A stretch of 54,408 bases of DNA from a virus, in the IMG/VR virus record IMGVR_UViG_3300021424_000044, positions 1 to 54,408 of that record; one strand, written 5' to 3'. The position numbers and the translations under genes were made by a program. Below the pieces are notes generated by a model that did no database searches, was not told where the DNA came from, and saw only the letters and a list, made by a program, of their open reading frames with translations. Shown piece by piece: positions 8,789 to 17,467 of the stretch; the stretch's first letter is position 1, and every line of letters starts with the position of its first letter.

Positions 8789-11700
8789 TTAACCTCTATT
8801 CCCATATTCGTACATTGCTCTTTCGAGTTCTGCTTTAATCATCGGAACTGCTTCCTTCACGCCAATCCCATTCACATTCAGATTAATCGTTACGCGATTG
8901 GATTTGGCGGACATCTCACCATCGCCAGAAGTTGAACTTGCGTTAACTTGGGAATAGGAGGGGACCGTGGTGTCACCCATGGGACCAGGCCCAGGGACGA
9001 CATGCAAATGCCTATTTGTTGAACCGCCGTGGAATTCTGCAAACCCACCGTTTCTTTCGACAACCGTCTTGTACATGCCAAGTTGATTGCCGACCAAATC
9101 ATATGCTCGGCCAGTGATATGGTCTGAATTTATAGACCCAAGGTTGTTGGTTCTGAATGACGACGTGACCATGCGTTTTCCAGAAATCATTGAATTCATT
9201 GCTTCGTGTCTTGCCAAGGTCTTAGACAATCTGCTTGAAGTCGTGTCGCCAATTCCCTTGCCGCGAGGGGTTCTTGTATCGGCATCAATGAGGCCAGCGT
9301 CTATAAATAAAGTCCTTAGACTTTCAGCACTCCACCATTCTGGTTTGTCTGCATCCTCGCCAAAGAATTTACCCATATCTTCAACGACTTTCATTTCAGC
9401 AAGCAACAATTCAGCCTCTTTGTCTATGTTGTCCTTGGCAAGGGTGAATGCTTTTTCCTGTGCAGAAATTTGGTCAACTTGAACGTTCATGCCAAATGAT
9501 TGCAGAAACTGTTCCGCACTTGAGAAACCAGCAGTCTTGTAATCTCCAGCCGAAAGTATGTTTGTAAATCTTTCTTGGTCTTGAGTGCTCAAAGTTTTAA
9601 ACTTATTTTCAACTTCAGCCATCATGGCTGGGTCGGTAAGTTTCAAATCGTTCTGTGCTAATACCGCTCCGAGTTGTGGTTTAAGGGTATTAATCATATT
9701 GCTCTCGGCATCCGCGAGTGCTTTGCTGGTTGCTTGTCCAACCTGACCAGAGTGAAATTGATTACCCAAACCACCCAGCGGATTTTTCTTCCCAGTTAAA
9801 GGGTTTACCTCCTGAAACGCAAGTCCTTCGGGGTCGCCTATTTGTCTTTGAAGTTCAAAATATGCTTTTGTTGCATCACCGCCGTACATGTTGGTGAGTT
9901 GCTCAAGATATCCCTGGAATATCACCGATGCATCTTCGGTCGTTACTTTTGCATCTTTGCCCCTGCCTTTAAAGTCCGTGAAAAAGTTCTTTACAATGTC
10001 GTTCAATATATGCGGAGCATTTTGTTGTTTCAGCGCAGTTTCAAAAGCATCCGAAAAAGACTTTGCGTTCATAACTGCAATAGCATTATCTATCTCCCGT
10101 GCTGTTCTGACGATAGTCAGACCCATCGTTTCCAATGAAATGTTGAAGTCGTTCATGTTGTCGGCAAGGTTTACGCCAAATTGCTGAGCCATTTGGACAA
10201 CTTCAACTTCAGTTTTCCCAGTCATTTCCTGAATAAGTTTGATTCGTGCCTCGACTATGTCGGCGGTGTTGTTGTAGGCCTGCTGGTAAGCCGCACCTTT
10301 TTTGCTCAAATCTTCTAAGAATTTTTGGTTGTATGCGTCATCCACGGGCTGGTCTTTTTTGAGAAAGTCAATCCCCATGAATTTATTTTTTTTCTTTTCA
10401 TTGAGTTTGTTGTATTGGGCTTGCGATATTTCTCCAGTTGCATACAACTCATTTATTGAGGCTGCTCTCTCCTTTCTTCTTGCACCCTTACCCTTAATCG
10501 CTTGCATTATGCGTTGACCCCCATAGGCGATATTTCCCCCAATAAAACCAGCAACACCACCAACGCCAGCGCCAGGAAGCGCGCCAGCGCCAAAACCGAG
10601 CGCGCCGATTGCCGCGCCTCCTGCAGTGCCAGCAGCAGTCATGCCCATCACGGTGTCCATGTAACCCATGTTGTAAGTTGCCTCTACACCGCCCTTTGCA
10701 CCCCTGCCAGCAATTTTTGATATCTTGCCCATTCTGTCCGATGCTTTTCTTAATGAGTCAATAAGAGTTGTTTCTTTTTTCCCAGACCTGTGGGCACTTC
10801 CTTCTACCTGTGCCAGTTGAACCATTATTTCACCAGTGGTCAGCGCAAAGAAGTTTTTGACTTGGGCTTGCGCTCTCTTGCTTGCGTTTTTCATGGTGTT
10901 CACTTGGGCCATTATGGCGCCAGTAATGGTGCCGATGGTTATTCCAATAAGAGTGCCTGGCGCCTTCATCACGGCTTTTGCCTTCATCATTCTCGTAGCG
11001 TCATCACCCAGGTCTGCTCGTCCAAAATTGCTTCCAAAGAGCCCACCAGCAGCAGCACCACCCAACATTGCGAATCCAGAGTCTTCGCTTGTTAGACCAA
11101 CACCACCAGCGGCAATTCCTAGACCCATCTTGGGAGAAAACATTGCTGCTGTGCCACCAAGGGAAAGCATCGCCGCCATTTGTTCGTTTTCGACTTTGTC
11201 AGCCATGTTCATCAAAGCCAATGAATACATGAAGCCACCCATTCCACCAAATGGCTTATGTCCTTGCTGAGCGTCTGCGTTGGCTTGGTTTTGGAGGTTG
11301 CGTCCGTTCCCGCCAACTGCTGCCATTGCCCTAAACATTTTTGAAAAATTGCCTGGGGGGCCTGCTGGATTTCCCTTTCCAGTTATGCGCAGCATCGCGC
11401 GCCGTACTGCACTTGGCGTTGGCGCTGGCGGACCGTGAATGGGCCCACCTGGCGGCGGTGGTGGCAGCGAACCGCCTGGTGGCAGCGGAGGCGGTGGTGG
11501 ACCACCACCACCTGGGCCGCCACCGCCAGAACGCAATCTCATTAGGGTTCCAGTTGCTTTGCCCAATGCCTTGCTGAAATGACCAAGACCCCTTGTAGAT
11601 TTATCGGATGCGGTGCCGAGGCTAGTTACGGCAGTTGTCGTTGCTCCAGATGATTTAAGAAGGGTTGATGCGGCTGAGGTACTTGCTGAAGCAGCGGCAG

Positions 11701-13645
11701 AGGGCGCGATAGCGGCGGCAGCGGCTTTACCGATACCTAATTTGCCCATAATTCCTTTTACGGTCATAAACCTTGCTGCTGTGCCACCAGTTTTGTCCCA
11801 CAAATCTTTTGCCTTCGGCCCAAGCCACCCACCTTTCATAAGTCCACCAGCAACAGCGCCAGCGGCAGCCCCCTTGGGGCCAGCAACCTTACCCACCTTA
11901 TAACCCTCGTAAGCGCCTTTGAGTGTCCCCATCAAACTGACTTGTTTTGCCTGCACGTTCATTTGGGCGACGTTCTTGTCAACAAGTGTTCCGCGTATCG
12001 TCTTCATTCCTCTTGCCATCCCCATAAGCGCCAAAAATGCGCTTCTGTCACTAAAGAATGGCAAATTAGAAAGAGTGTTAAACAATGACAAGAATTGGTC
12101 TACGAGCACCGAAACTGATTTGACTATTCGACTTATTGTTGGAAGATTGTTGACAATAATTCTTTCAAAAAGACTTAAAAGTTTCAATAATGCTGAAACA
12201 GAATTGCCAACTTCTTGTCCAAATTTTTCAAATGCAGGAGCACTCTTTTGGAGAGTTCTGTTGAACTCTTCGCTTCTGTCTTTTATCTCATTCCAAATTG
12301 GCTTCCACGCTTTACCAAATGATGATTCAATAACTTCTGCACCATCAATCAATGGTCTTAGTCCATCTGCTATTTCGTTCCAGCCTTTTTTAAAACGGTC
12401 CCACCAGTCGCCAAGACGTTTAAACATTCCTTCTGATTTTGGCAAGTATTCGCTAATCAATTTCAAATAAAAATCTGATACTTTTTGAACAGCGCCAACA
12501 AGAGTGTCAACAAATCCTCCGCGCTTTTCCCATCCAGCAACTATTCCGCTGGACTGTTTTAACGTGTTAGAAATTATTCTAAATATTTTTTCAAGCCCAA
12601 CTTTGGCTTCTGGCAAAAACTGTTGACCGAAATCAGCAAATTGAACTCTTAGCAAGTTAAAATATTTTTTCATTTGTCCAATTAGTGTTCCGTTCACTGC
12701 ATCCATTTGCCCAGTGACTCCACCAAGTTGGGCGAGGGTCCCATCCTGGATTGCCTTAATCAATTCATCCCTTGTATCAATTCCCTTTTTCTTAGCCTCA
12801 TCCATGGCTTTTGTCATCTCTGGTCCCATGGCCTTGGCGGCTTCAGAAATGGCGCCAAATCCTTTTTTCTTGTCCTGGAGAACGGCCACAAGTTCTGCTG
12901 CTTTTGCCAAACCCTCTTCCAATGGTTGACCAGCAGATGCAAAATCAGTAAGACCTTTGAGCAACCCCTTGCTTTGTCCAGTAAACCCAGTTTTTGTTTT
13001 GGCAAGCGTCGAATACACCTTGTTCAGTGCTTCTGCCCCAGCGCCAGCAAGCATGGTGTCAGCATGGAGACTTCGCATGTCAACTTGCGCCTGTCTTAGC
13101 CCACTACCAAATTCTTTGTGACCCCTTCCAGCGTAAGCAAACTGTGCTGCCTGCTGTTCCCTTATCGCCGCAGCCATCAGGCCTATTGCCACCGCAGTAC
13201 CAGCGGCTGTCGCAGCCAATCCCTTGAGGGCAACGTGATACGACTTGACTAAAAATCTTCCAGTTATGAAAAGCGCGTGCACACCGACCAGAGCAATGCT
13301 CATCGCCCCAAGTGACATTGTTGCCATTTTGAGACCGCCAACAAGCATTTTTTGCATCATCCCGCCGAACGCGGCAATTGTTTTATGAATCTTGAACATC
13401 ATTCGTTCAAGGGTCCTGCCCCCTTTATCGACGCTTTTTAACGCTGTGCCCGCTACCGTCGTCGCGGCGGCCATGCGCAACATTGCTTTGCTGACTTTGT
13501 CGCCAGCCTTTGCCATTAAGTAGAGGCGGCCAGTCGTTTTTGTTGCGTGGTCGCCGAGTTCGTCTACTCGTTCCGTTGACCGCGTGGGACCCTCGTCACG
13601 AGTGGTCCTTACGTTGAGAACTATGTTTCTTACTGCGTCAGACAT
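8789..13645 (-). CDS. Tape measure protein with C-terminal M15-like peptidase domain
   Basis: Protein of 1618 residues, the largest in the tail region. It contains hydrophobic segments near residues 85-160 (M-A-T-M-S-L-G-A-M-S-I-A-L-V-G-V and later G-T-A-V-A-I-G-L-M-A-A) and again near 835-920 and 980-1030, with long helices between. This is the usual layout of a protein that sets tail length and enters the host envelope. At residues 704-745 an L-R-S-G-G-G-G motif leads into a Pro/Gly-rich tract. Near residues 1470-1553 there is an M15-type metallopeptidase signature: S-D-H-I-T-G-R-A-Y-D (H1509, D1516) and R-H-L-H (H1546, H1548), giving the H-x6-D and HxH zinc ligands of D-Ala-D-Ala peptidases. 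It probably degrades peptidoglycan during DNA injection. It is preceded by the chaperone pair, as usual. Confidence 0.9.
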   Translation of the reverse strand: MSDAVRNIVLNVRTTRDEGPTRSTERVDELGDHATKTTGRLYLMAKAGDKVSKAMLRMAAATTVAGTALKSVDKGGRTLERMMFKIHKTIAAFGGMMQKMLVGGLKMATMSLGAMSIALVGVHALFITGRFLVKSYHVALKGLAATAAGTAVAIGLMAAAIREQQAAQFAYAGRGHKEFGSGLRQAQVDMRSLHADTMLAGAGAEALNKVYSTLAKTKTGFTGQSKGLLKGLTDFASAGQPLEEGLAKAAELVAVLQDKKKGFGAISEAAKAMGPEMTKAMDEAKKKGIDTRDELIKAIQDGTLAQLGGVTGQMDAVNGTLIGQMKKYFNLLRVQFADFGQQFLPEAKVGLEKIFRIISNTLKQSSGIVAGWEKRGGFVDTLVGAVQKVSDFYLKLISEYLPKSEGMFKRLGDWWDRFKKGWNEIADGLRPLIDGAEVIESSFGKAWKPIWNEIKDRSEEFNRTLQKSAPAFEKFGQEVGNSVSALLKLLSLFERIIVNNLPTISRIVKSVSVLVDQFLSLFNTLSNLPFFSDRSAFLALMGMARGMKTIRGTLVDKNVAQMNVQAKQVSLMGTLKGAYEGYKVGKVAGPKGAAAGAVAGGLMKGGWLGPKAKDLWDKTGGTAARFMTVKGIMGKLGIGKAAAAAIAPSAAASASTSAASTLLKSSGATTTAVTSLGTASDKSTRGLGHFSKALGKATGTLMRLRSGGGGPGGGGPPPPPLPPGGSLPPPPPGGPIHGPPAPTPSAVRRAMLRITGKGNPAGPPGNFSKMFRAMAAVGGNGRNLQNQANADAQQGHKPFGGMGGFMYSLALMNMADKVENEQMAAMLSLGGTAAMFSPKMGLGIAAGGVGLTSEDSGFAMLGGAAAGGLFGSNFGRADLGDDATRMMKAKAVMKAPGTLIGITIGTITGAIMAQVNTMKNASKRAQAQVKNFFALTTGEIMVQLAQVEGSAHRSGKKETTLIDSLRKASDRMGKISKIAGRGAKGGVEATYNMGYMDTVMGMTAAGTAGGAAIGALGFGAGALPGAGVGGVAGFIGGNIAYGGQRIMQAIKGKGARRKERAASINELYATGEISQAQYNKLNEKKKNKFMGIDFLKKDQPVDDAYNQKFLEDLSKKGAAYQQAYNNTADIVEARIKLIQEMTGKTEVEVVQMAQQFGVNLADNMNDFNISLETMGLTIVRTAREIDNAIAVMNAKSFSDAFETALKQQNAPHILNDIVKNFFTDFKGRGKDAKVTTEDASVIFQGYLEQLTNMYGGDATKAYFELQRQIGDPEGLAFQEVNPLTGKKNPLGGLGNQFHSGQVGQATSKALADAESNMINTLKPQLGAVLAQNDLKLTDPAMMAEVENKFKTLSTQDQERFTNILSAGDYKTAGFSSAEQFLQSFGMNVQVDQISAQEKAFTLAKDNIDKEAELLLAEMKVVEDMGKFFGEDADKPEWWSAESLRTLFIDAGLIDADTRTPRGKGIGDTTSSRLSKTLARHEAMNSMISGKRMVTSSFRTNNLGSINSDHITGRAYDLVGNQLGMYKTVVERNGGFAEFHGGSTNRHLHVVPGPGPMGDTTVPSYSQVNASSTSGDGEMSAKSNRVTINLNVNGIGVKEAVPMIKAELERAMYEYGNRG

Positions 13646-13659
13646 TGTACCTAGCCGAA

Positions 13660-13678
13660 ATTAAAGATGTTCTTTAAT
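13660..13678. other. Perfect 8-bp inverted repeat between chaperone and tape measure genes
   Basis: ATTAAAGA, a 3-base loop, then TCTTTAAT, lying 15 bases before the tape measure ATG and 20 bases after the stop of the frameshift extension. No U-run follows on the minus strand. It may lower translation or transcription into the tape measure gene or act as a protein-binding site; function is unknown. Confidence 0.4.
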
Positions 13679-13698
13679 GACTCGTGCTGAGGGGAGTG

Positions 13699-13905
13699 CT
13701 ACCGTTTTTTCTCCAGTTCGCGCCGTTCTCGCTCGCGGTCTTGCTCTACCACTTTAGCACAAGCCATTAATATCAGCCATTCAATATCATTGCAGCGCAG
13801 CAATTCGAGGGGGTTTGTACCCCATAGTTCACCAAGCCTTGCGGCATTGACGATTATCGAGTCTTCGATTAATTCGTCGAAGACTCCTTCATAGGGTCCT
13901 CGGTG
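13699..13905 (-). CDS. Tail assembly chaperone, -1 frameshift extension (gpGT-like)
   Basis: A 68-codon open frame overlaps the end of the chaperone gene in the -1 frame and runs to a TAG at 13699-13701. It is bounded upstream by a TGA at 13906-13908 and has no ATG or GTG near its beginning, so it has no credible start of its own. Its product is helical and charged (I-I-V-N-A-A-R-L-G-E-L-W-G and a C-terminal D-R-E-R-E-R-R-E-L-E-K-K-R), as expected for the T half of a gpG/gpGT pair. Slippage would have to occur between 13905 and 13869. No canonical X-XXY-YYZ heptamer is present; the best candidate is re-pairing of a CCU codon on CCC. An AAGGAG sequence follows and could stimulate slippage or, less likely, start translation at a non-standard codon. 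Confidence 0.75.
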   Translation of the reverse strand, partial: HRGPYEGVFDELIEDSIIVNAARLGELWGTNPLELLRCNDIEWLILMACAKVVEQDRERERRELEKKR

Positions 13906-14399
13906 TCAACAGTGTCGGAATATCCTGCTGCCTCAAGAATTGCTACAGCCGCTGACTCGACATGCGGGTCAACGCCAAAGAAGGCGCGAACACAATCTGG
14001 CTGTGGGCGAGTTGTTTCCGTCATATCAAGAATAAGGTCAGACGCAAAGGTCAATTCATTACCATCGGCGTCTCGAACTTCTTCATCGTTGAACATGATG
14101 CCACGAGTTGTGGAGCCAACCACAAGACAAGCAAATCGAAGCGCATCCATGCCGTTCTTGGTGTCTTCGCCAGCAGCCTTGCGCCACGAACGAATTTGAT
14201 GCTGGGTGATATTCGGGCTAATAATGAGTTTTACGTTGGGGCGCTCAGGGACGTTCAGATAAACGATTGGTCGCTCAACCTTTTTGCGAATGGCAGCAGA
14301 AAGTTGGTCAAGAACAGTAAGTTCTTTTTTTTCTGATTTTTCAGCCTTTGCAGACTTCTTTGGTTCTTCTGGGGATGTGTACAGTTCGTTGTTGCTCAT
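13869..14399 (-). CDS. Tail assembly chaperone (gpG-like)
   Basis: Protein of 176 residues from ATG 14399; a GTG two codons earlier is a less likely start, since an AGG lies about 8 bases before the ATG. The N-terminus is Lys/Glu-rich and the middle has V-K-L-I-I-S-P-N-I-T-Q-H-Q-I-R-S-W-R-K-A, then helical sequence, common in small acidic tail chaperones. Its identity rests mainly on its position directly before the tape measure gene and on the -1 overlapping reading frame at its 3-prime end. The chaperone coats the tape measure during tail assembly and is not part of the virion in known systems. Confidence 0.75.
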   Translation of the reverse strand: MSNNELYTSPEEPKKSAKAEKSEKKELTVLDQLSAAIRKKVERPIVYLNVPERPNVKLIISPNITQHQIRSWRKAAGEDTKNGMDALRFACLVVGSTTRGIMFNDEEVRDADGNELTFASDLILDMTETTRPQPDCVRAFFGVDPHVESAAVAILEAAGYSDTVDTEDPMKESSTN

Positions 14400-14433
14400 G
14401 GGCACAACCTAGCACACTGGTCTACACTCAGTT

Positions 14434-14455
14434 GTAAATTATTAAGTTAATTTAC
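14434..14455. other. Perfect 8-bp inverted repeat at the end of the tail tube gene
   Basis: GTAAATTA, a 6-base loop, TAATTTAC. It overlaps the stop codon of the tube gene and lies before the chaperone gene. The stem is AT-rich and there is no clear U-tract, so termination would be weak. It is well placed to reduce read-through from the highly expressed sheath and tube genes into the chaperone, which is needed in smaller amounts. This role is inferred. Confidence 0.4.
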
Positions 14456-14925
14456 TTGCTGGCAACCGTTGAGACCGAGAAGGTCAAAGCAAACGTTGAT
14501 GGAGCGCCCGATGACGAGTCTCCGTCTGGTTCGGTAAGACCGACCAAAAGGGCCTTTGAGTAGATGCGGTCAAGACCTGGCTTCTTCAAGTCACAGTCAA
14601 ATGTCTCAACCGTAATGTCGTAGTAGGCCTTACCGACGTACTCACGCAACTTGGCAATCTTTGCTGCCAAACCGCTGGCGCCGTCAGATGGTGTTCTGTC
14701 GTCGTCGTAGTGTGCGGTGAGCGTAATGTCGCCAATATCGAATGGAGCGCACAGGACGGTGGGCGATGCCTTGCCACCCTCGTAAATCTTCTCTACCGAA
14801 GCGGTGATTTCGCCACCCGACACCTGCGCAAACAGGAAAGTCTCAAACTTGGGCAGGTCCGAGATTTGTTGCGCGCCGTGCGGCGCAACCTTTGCAAGAA
14901 CTTGCCTTTGTGATACTTTTGCCAT
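14452..14925 (-). CDS. Tail tube protein
   Basis: Protein of 157 residues, in the normal 140-170 range for myovirus tube proteins. It directly follows the sheath gene (17-base gap) and precedes the chaperone. Sequence is beta-rich (F-E-T-F-L-F-A-Q-V-S-G-G-E-I-T-A, Y-Y-D-I-T-V-E-T-F-D-C-D and F-A-L-T-F-S-V-S-T-V at the C-terminus), matching the tube fold with a final strand. A strong ribosome site (GGAGGA, 6 bases from the ATG) fits a protein made in high copy. It polymerises inside the sheath to form the channel for DNA. Confidence 0.8.
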   Translation of the reverse strand: MAKVSQRQVLAKVAPHGAQQISDLPKFETFLFAQVSGGEITASVEKIYEGGKASPTVLCAPFDIGDITLTAHYDDDRTPSDGASGLAAKIAKLREYVGKAYYDITVETFDCDLKKPGLDRIYSKALLVGLTEPDGDSSSGAPSTFALTFSVSTVASK

Positions 14926-14942
14926 GATTTATCCTCCGTTGA

Positions 14943-16421
14943 TTAAACGACCGACTTGGTCAGGTTCGACTTGACGATGTCGACTTCAATCTTGTCGCCA
15001 ACGCTCGAAACTCGAACGCCGACTTTTGCCTTGACAAGACCATCGGACAACTGCGAAGTTGGGTTGATTGAAGCATCGCACTTCACTGAGTAACCGAAGT
15101 CGATTCTCTTTCCATTTGTGTCGAACGCTTCAAACAGCGCGCCGTTTGCACGGAGCGGCTCAAGAATCGCGAACAACTTTGACTCAACTGCAGCGAACAC
15201 CGTGTTGCGGCCATCGATGACGCTGAAGATGAGGTCTTCAAGCGAGCGGTTGGCTTCAACCACAACTTGATTGACAACGTCCTGCGCCGTGATATAGCGG
15301 AAGTTCGTCGTGTCAGAAGACAGCGAACGAGCGCCATACACACGAATTGTGTTATTAATGACACGAATTGCATTTACAAATGCGTCATCAAGTGCGTCAC
15401 CATTCGTCTTGTCAATGTCAGTTGCAACACCATTGACAAACGAAGCCACAGAAATCAAACCAGCGCCTGGTTTGTGGGCACCAACCTGAGTGTGTGCGAC
15501 CGCTCGTTTTGCGGCAGCGTAACCCACAGGTGGAATCAATCGATTGACACCAGCGATGCTTGTCGGAACAAAAACCCACGGATAGAAATAAGCGACGTGC
15601 TCGGTGTTGTCACCAGCCGCAGACAAGGTTTGTCCAGTAGACGTTGCCTCTGCAATCGTGTCGTCAAACGCGCCATACAGAAAGGCGACCCTGTTATATG
15701 TATTGGCATGATTTGCCAAAGCCGTCTGAACCGTTGCGTTTGACGACTCTGCGCATATTACGGCACCAGTTCCAAATGATTCAAGGAACAAACTGAGTCC
15801 AGCGACATAGTCGGCTGCGGCTACGTCTTCTTCATTGTCATCCCCAGCACTAAGCGCGACTGGTGATGCGTCGTTGTGTGGTACGCCAGCCTCACCAAGG
15901 TCCGTGGCGCTTACAAGTTTTGACACCGTTGGGTTGGAATTAATGCGACCGACTGCTTGCGCAACCGTCGTGACATTGCCCGTGCTGAACACAAGCGTGC
16001 CACCATCAAAAATCTTAATGATGAATGTACCAGTAGCAGTTCCTGGATTTATACACTGAACAGTGATGCCAGTACTCCACGCACCAGGACCGTTGGCTGT
16101 AATCGTCATGACGTTTGTTCCGCCAGCGCCAGCCGTTGTGTCGAGGGTTCTTGAACCAGTTGAATGACCAGAACCAGCAACACGCGCAATCCACGCTCTT
16201 GTCCCACCCTCTTCAAAGAATGTCTGCACTGAAGGATGCGTGTACGAGTACGACGCATAACCACCATAGATTGCTTCAAATTCTTCGAGACTTGTGACCA
16301 ACTTGGATGAAGTCACTGGACCACGCGCCGTCTTGCCAACAAAGAACGCCTGTGATGTCTCAACTGCCGTTGTGGCGTTTGGTCCAACTCTTACTGCTGT
16401 TTGTATGCTTACGCCTGGCAT
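14943..16421 (-). CDS. Tail sheath protein
   Basis: Protein of 492 residues. The N-terminus M-P-G-V-S-I-Q-T-A-V-R-V-G-P then F-F-V-G-K-T-A-R-G-P and a F-F-E-E-G-G-T-R-A-W-I-A-R-V segment near residue 70 are hallmarks of contractile tail sheath proteins. A variable beta domain occupies about residues 90-200 and the C-terminal domain (about 380-490) carries conserved helices and a terminal extended strand (V-D-I-V-K-S-N-L-T). The gene has a purine-rich ribosome site (GAGGAAGG). The sheath contracts on baseplate triggering to drive the tube through the host envelope. This gene alone establishes a myovirus morphology. Confidence 0.95.
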   Translation of the reverse strand: MPGVSIQTAVRVGPNATTAVETSQAFFVGKTARGPVTSSKLVTSLEEFEAIYGGYASYSYTHPSVQTFFEEGGTRAWIARVAGSGHSTGSRTLDTTAGAGGTNVMTITANGPGAWSTGITVQCINPGTATGTFIIKIFDGGTLVFSTGNVTTVAQAVGRINSNPTVSKLVSATDLGEAGVPHNDASPVALSAGDDNEEDVAAADYVAGLSLFLESFGTGAVICAESSNATVQTALANHANTYNRVAFLYGAFDDTIAEATSTGQTLSAAGDNTEHVAYFYPWVFVPTSIAGVNRLIPPVGYAAAKRAVAHTQVGAHKPGAGLISVASFVNGVATDIDKTNGDALDDAFVNAIRVINNTIRVYGARSLSSDTTNFRYITAQDVVNQVVVEANRSLEDLIFSVIDGRNTVFAAVESKLFAILEPLRANGALFEAFDTNGKRIDFGYSVKCDASINPTSQLSDGLVKAKVGVRVSSVGDKIEVDIVKSNLTKSVV

Positions 16422-16466
16422 GACACCTTCCTCACTACTTGAGAACTACGCGTATTAATTTGATTC

Positions 16467-16781
16467 CTATTGTACAGAACTGTTGTCTTCTGTGACAGCA
16501 ACTGTTGGTTCTAATTGAACTTCGACTGGTTCAACATTTTTTACTTTTGATTTTGGTGATTTTGGGGCTGAAACGGTGTGAAGTACTTGCAATTTTCCTT
16601 TTTCAATTCCCGCCTTGCAGATGGGGCACGACTCATCAACGGCTGCGACCCTCATGCTCGAAAGGATTCTGCCGTCTTCACCAATTTCAAGGGGTCCAAG
16701 GGTGACGTTTTTGACGATGAGTGCTGGACCATTGACCGACGAGTAGTCGCCGTTTTCAATAATTTTGAATAGATGCGACAT
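16467..16781 (-). CDS. Small protein with CxxC, unknown function
   Basis: Protein of 104 residues. The N-terminal half is a compact beta-type sequence (L-F-K-I-I-E-N-G-D-Y and L-I-V-K-N-V-T-L-G-P) ending in C-P-I-C-K-A-G near residue 52, a single CxxC that could bind metal only as a dimer or with help. The C-terminal 35 residues are Pro/Val/Glu-rich and probably disordered. It has a good ribosome site (AAGGAG) and lies upstream of the sheath gene among tail-completion genes. I do not recognise a family; it could be a minor neck or tail protein. Confidence 0.6.
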   Translation of the reverse strand: MSHLFKIIENGDYSSVNGPALIVKNVTLGPLEIGEDGRILSSMRVAAVDESCPICKAGIEKGKLQVLHTVSAPKSPKSKVKNVEPVEVQLEPTVAVTEDNSSVQ

Positions 16782-16830
16782 TTTCGCAGTCTCCTTACGT
16801 ATTGCGGTATAAATTGTACCTTATAGATAG

Positions 16831-17466
16831 TTAGTCAATAGTATGGGTTTCAAAGCCAGAACTTGTCATCAAGTTGGTATCCGTAAGTCCCTGTTGGGAA
16901 ATTGATAGTTCAATCTCTGAAATTTCCCCAATATCTTGACGGGTTACCACTTCATTAATGCCCAGGTCGTAACCGATGTAGGCGCCGCACAGAACCCTGT
17001 CGCCTTTCAGCAAAGTGATTTCAGAAAACTCTTCTCTCATGGTTGCTTCGTCAATCATTACTTGAAATGACTGTCTTGGGTCAACCGCTTGCAGACACGG
17101 ATAGTCCAAAAGGGCAGAACGAATAACTGAGGTGAGCCTATCTCTGGCAATGGTCGCCTCGTCTGCACCGACGGCCCTGCACCAAACATAAGTTCTCATT
17201 GCATAGACAACTCGATATAGCGGGTCTGGTCCATCAAAACCCATTCTGTCAAAACGTGTTGTTGATATTGCAACGGTAATAATTGTTGGCCACACATCAA
17301 GGGCGAGCGGTTCATAAGTGAAGTATTTTTCTGGCATTGGCAACTCAGTGCTGGAAATATCCCAACCATTTCTATAGCGAACAACTCGTTTCGGCAAATC
17401 GTTTTGCAAATACGACGATACATAGTTCTTGGCAAAATGTGAGCCATGCATCAGATAGTTAGCCAT
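16831..17466 (-). CDS. Putative tail terminator / neck protein
   Basis: Protein of 211 residues. It has alternating beta and helical segments (P-T-I-I-T-V-A-I-S-T-T-R-F-D and Y-A-M-R-T-Y-V-W-C-R-A) and an A-R-D-R-L-T-S-V-I-R-S-A-L-L segment, resembling proteins that cap the tail tube or sheath. It sits between the virion-morphogenesis protein and the sheath gene, where tail terminator genes normally lie. The identification is from position and general fold pattern only. Confidence 0.45.
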   Translation of the reverse strand: MANYLMHGSHFAKNYVSSYLQNDLPKRVVRYRNGWDISSTELPMPEKYFTYEPLALDVWPTIITVAISTTRFDRMGFDGPDPLYRVVYAMRTYVWCRAVGADEATIARDRLTSVIRSALLDYPCLQAVDPRQSFQVMIDEATMREEFSEITLLKGDRVLCGAYIGYDLGINEVVTRQDIGEISEIELSISQQGLTDTNLMTSSGFETHTID

Positions 17467-17467
17467 A

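Noticed and set aside
8789-13645. M15 domain as the phage endolysin
   Set aside because: It is part of the tape measure and not a separate gene near the holin; it more likely acts at DNA entry. The lysis enzyme is probably outside the window.
16467-16820. GTACAAT-like sequences near several minus-strand gene boundaries (about 16470, 16815, 13648) as a common promoter
   Set aside because: One overlaps a stop codon and another a start codon, and none has a correctly spaced -35 box, so the shared six to seven bases are probably chance.
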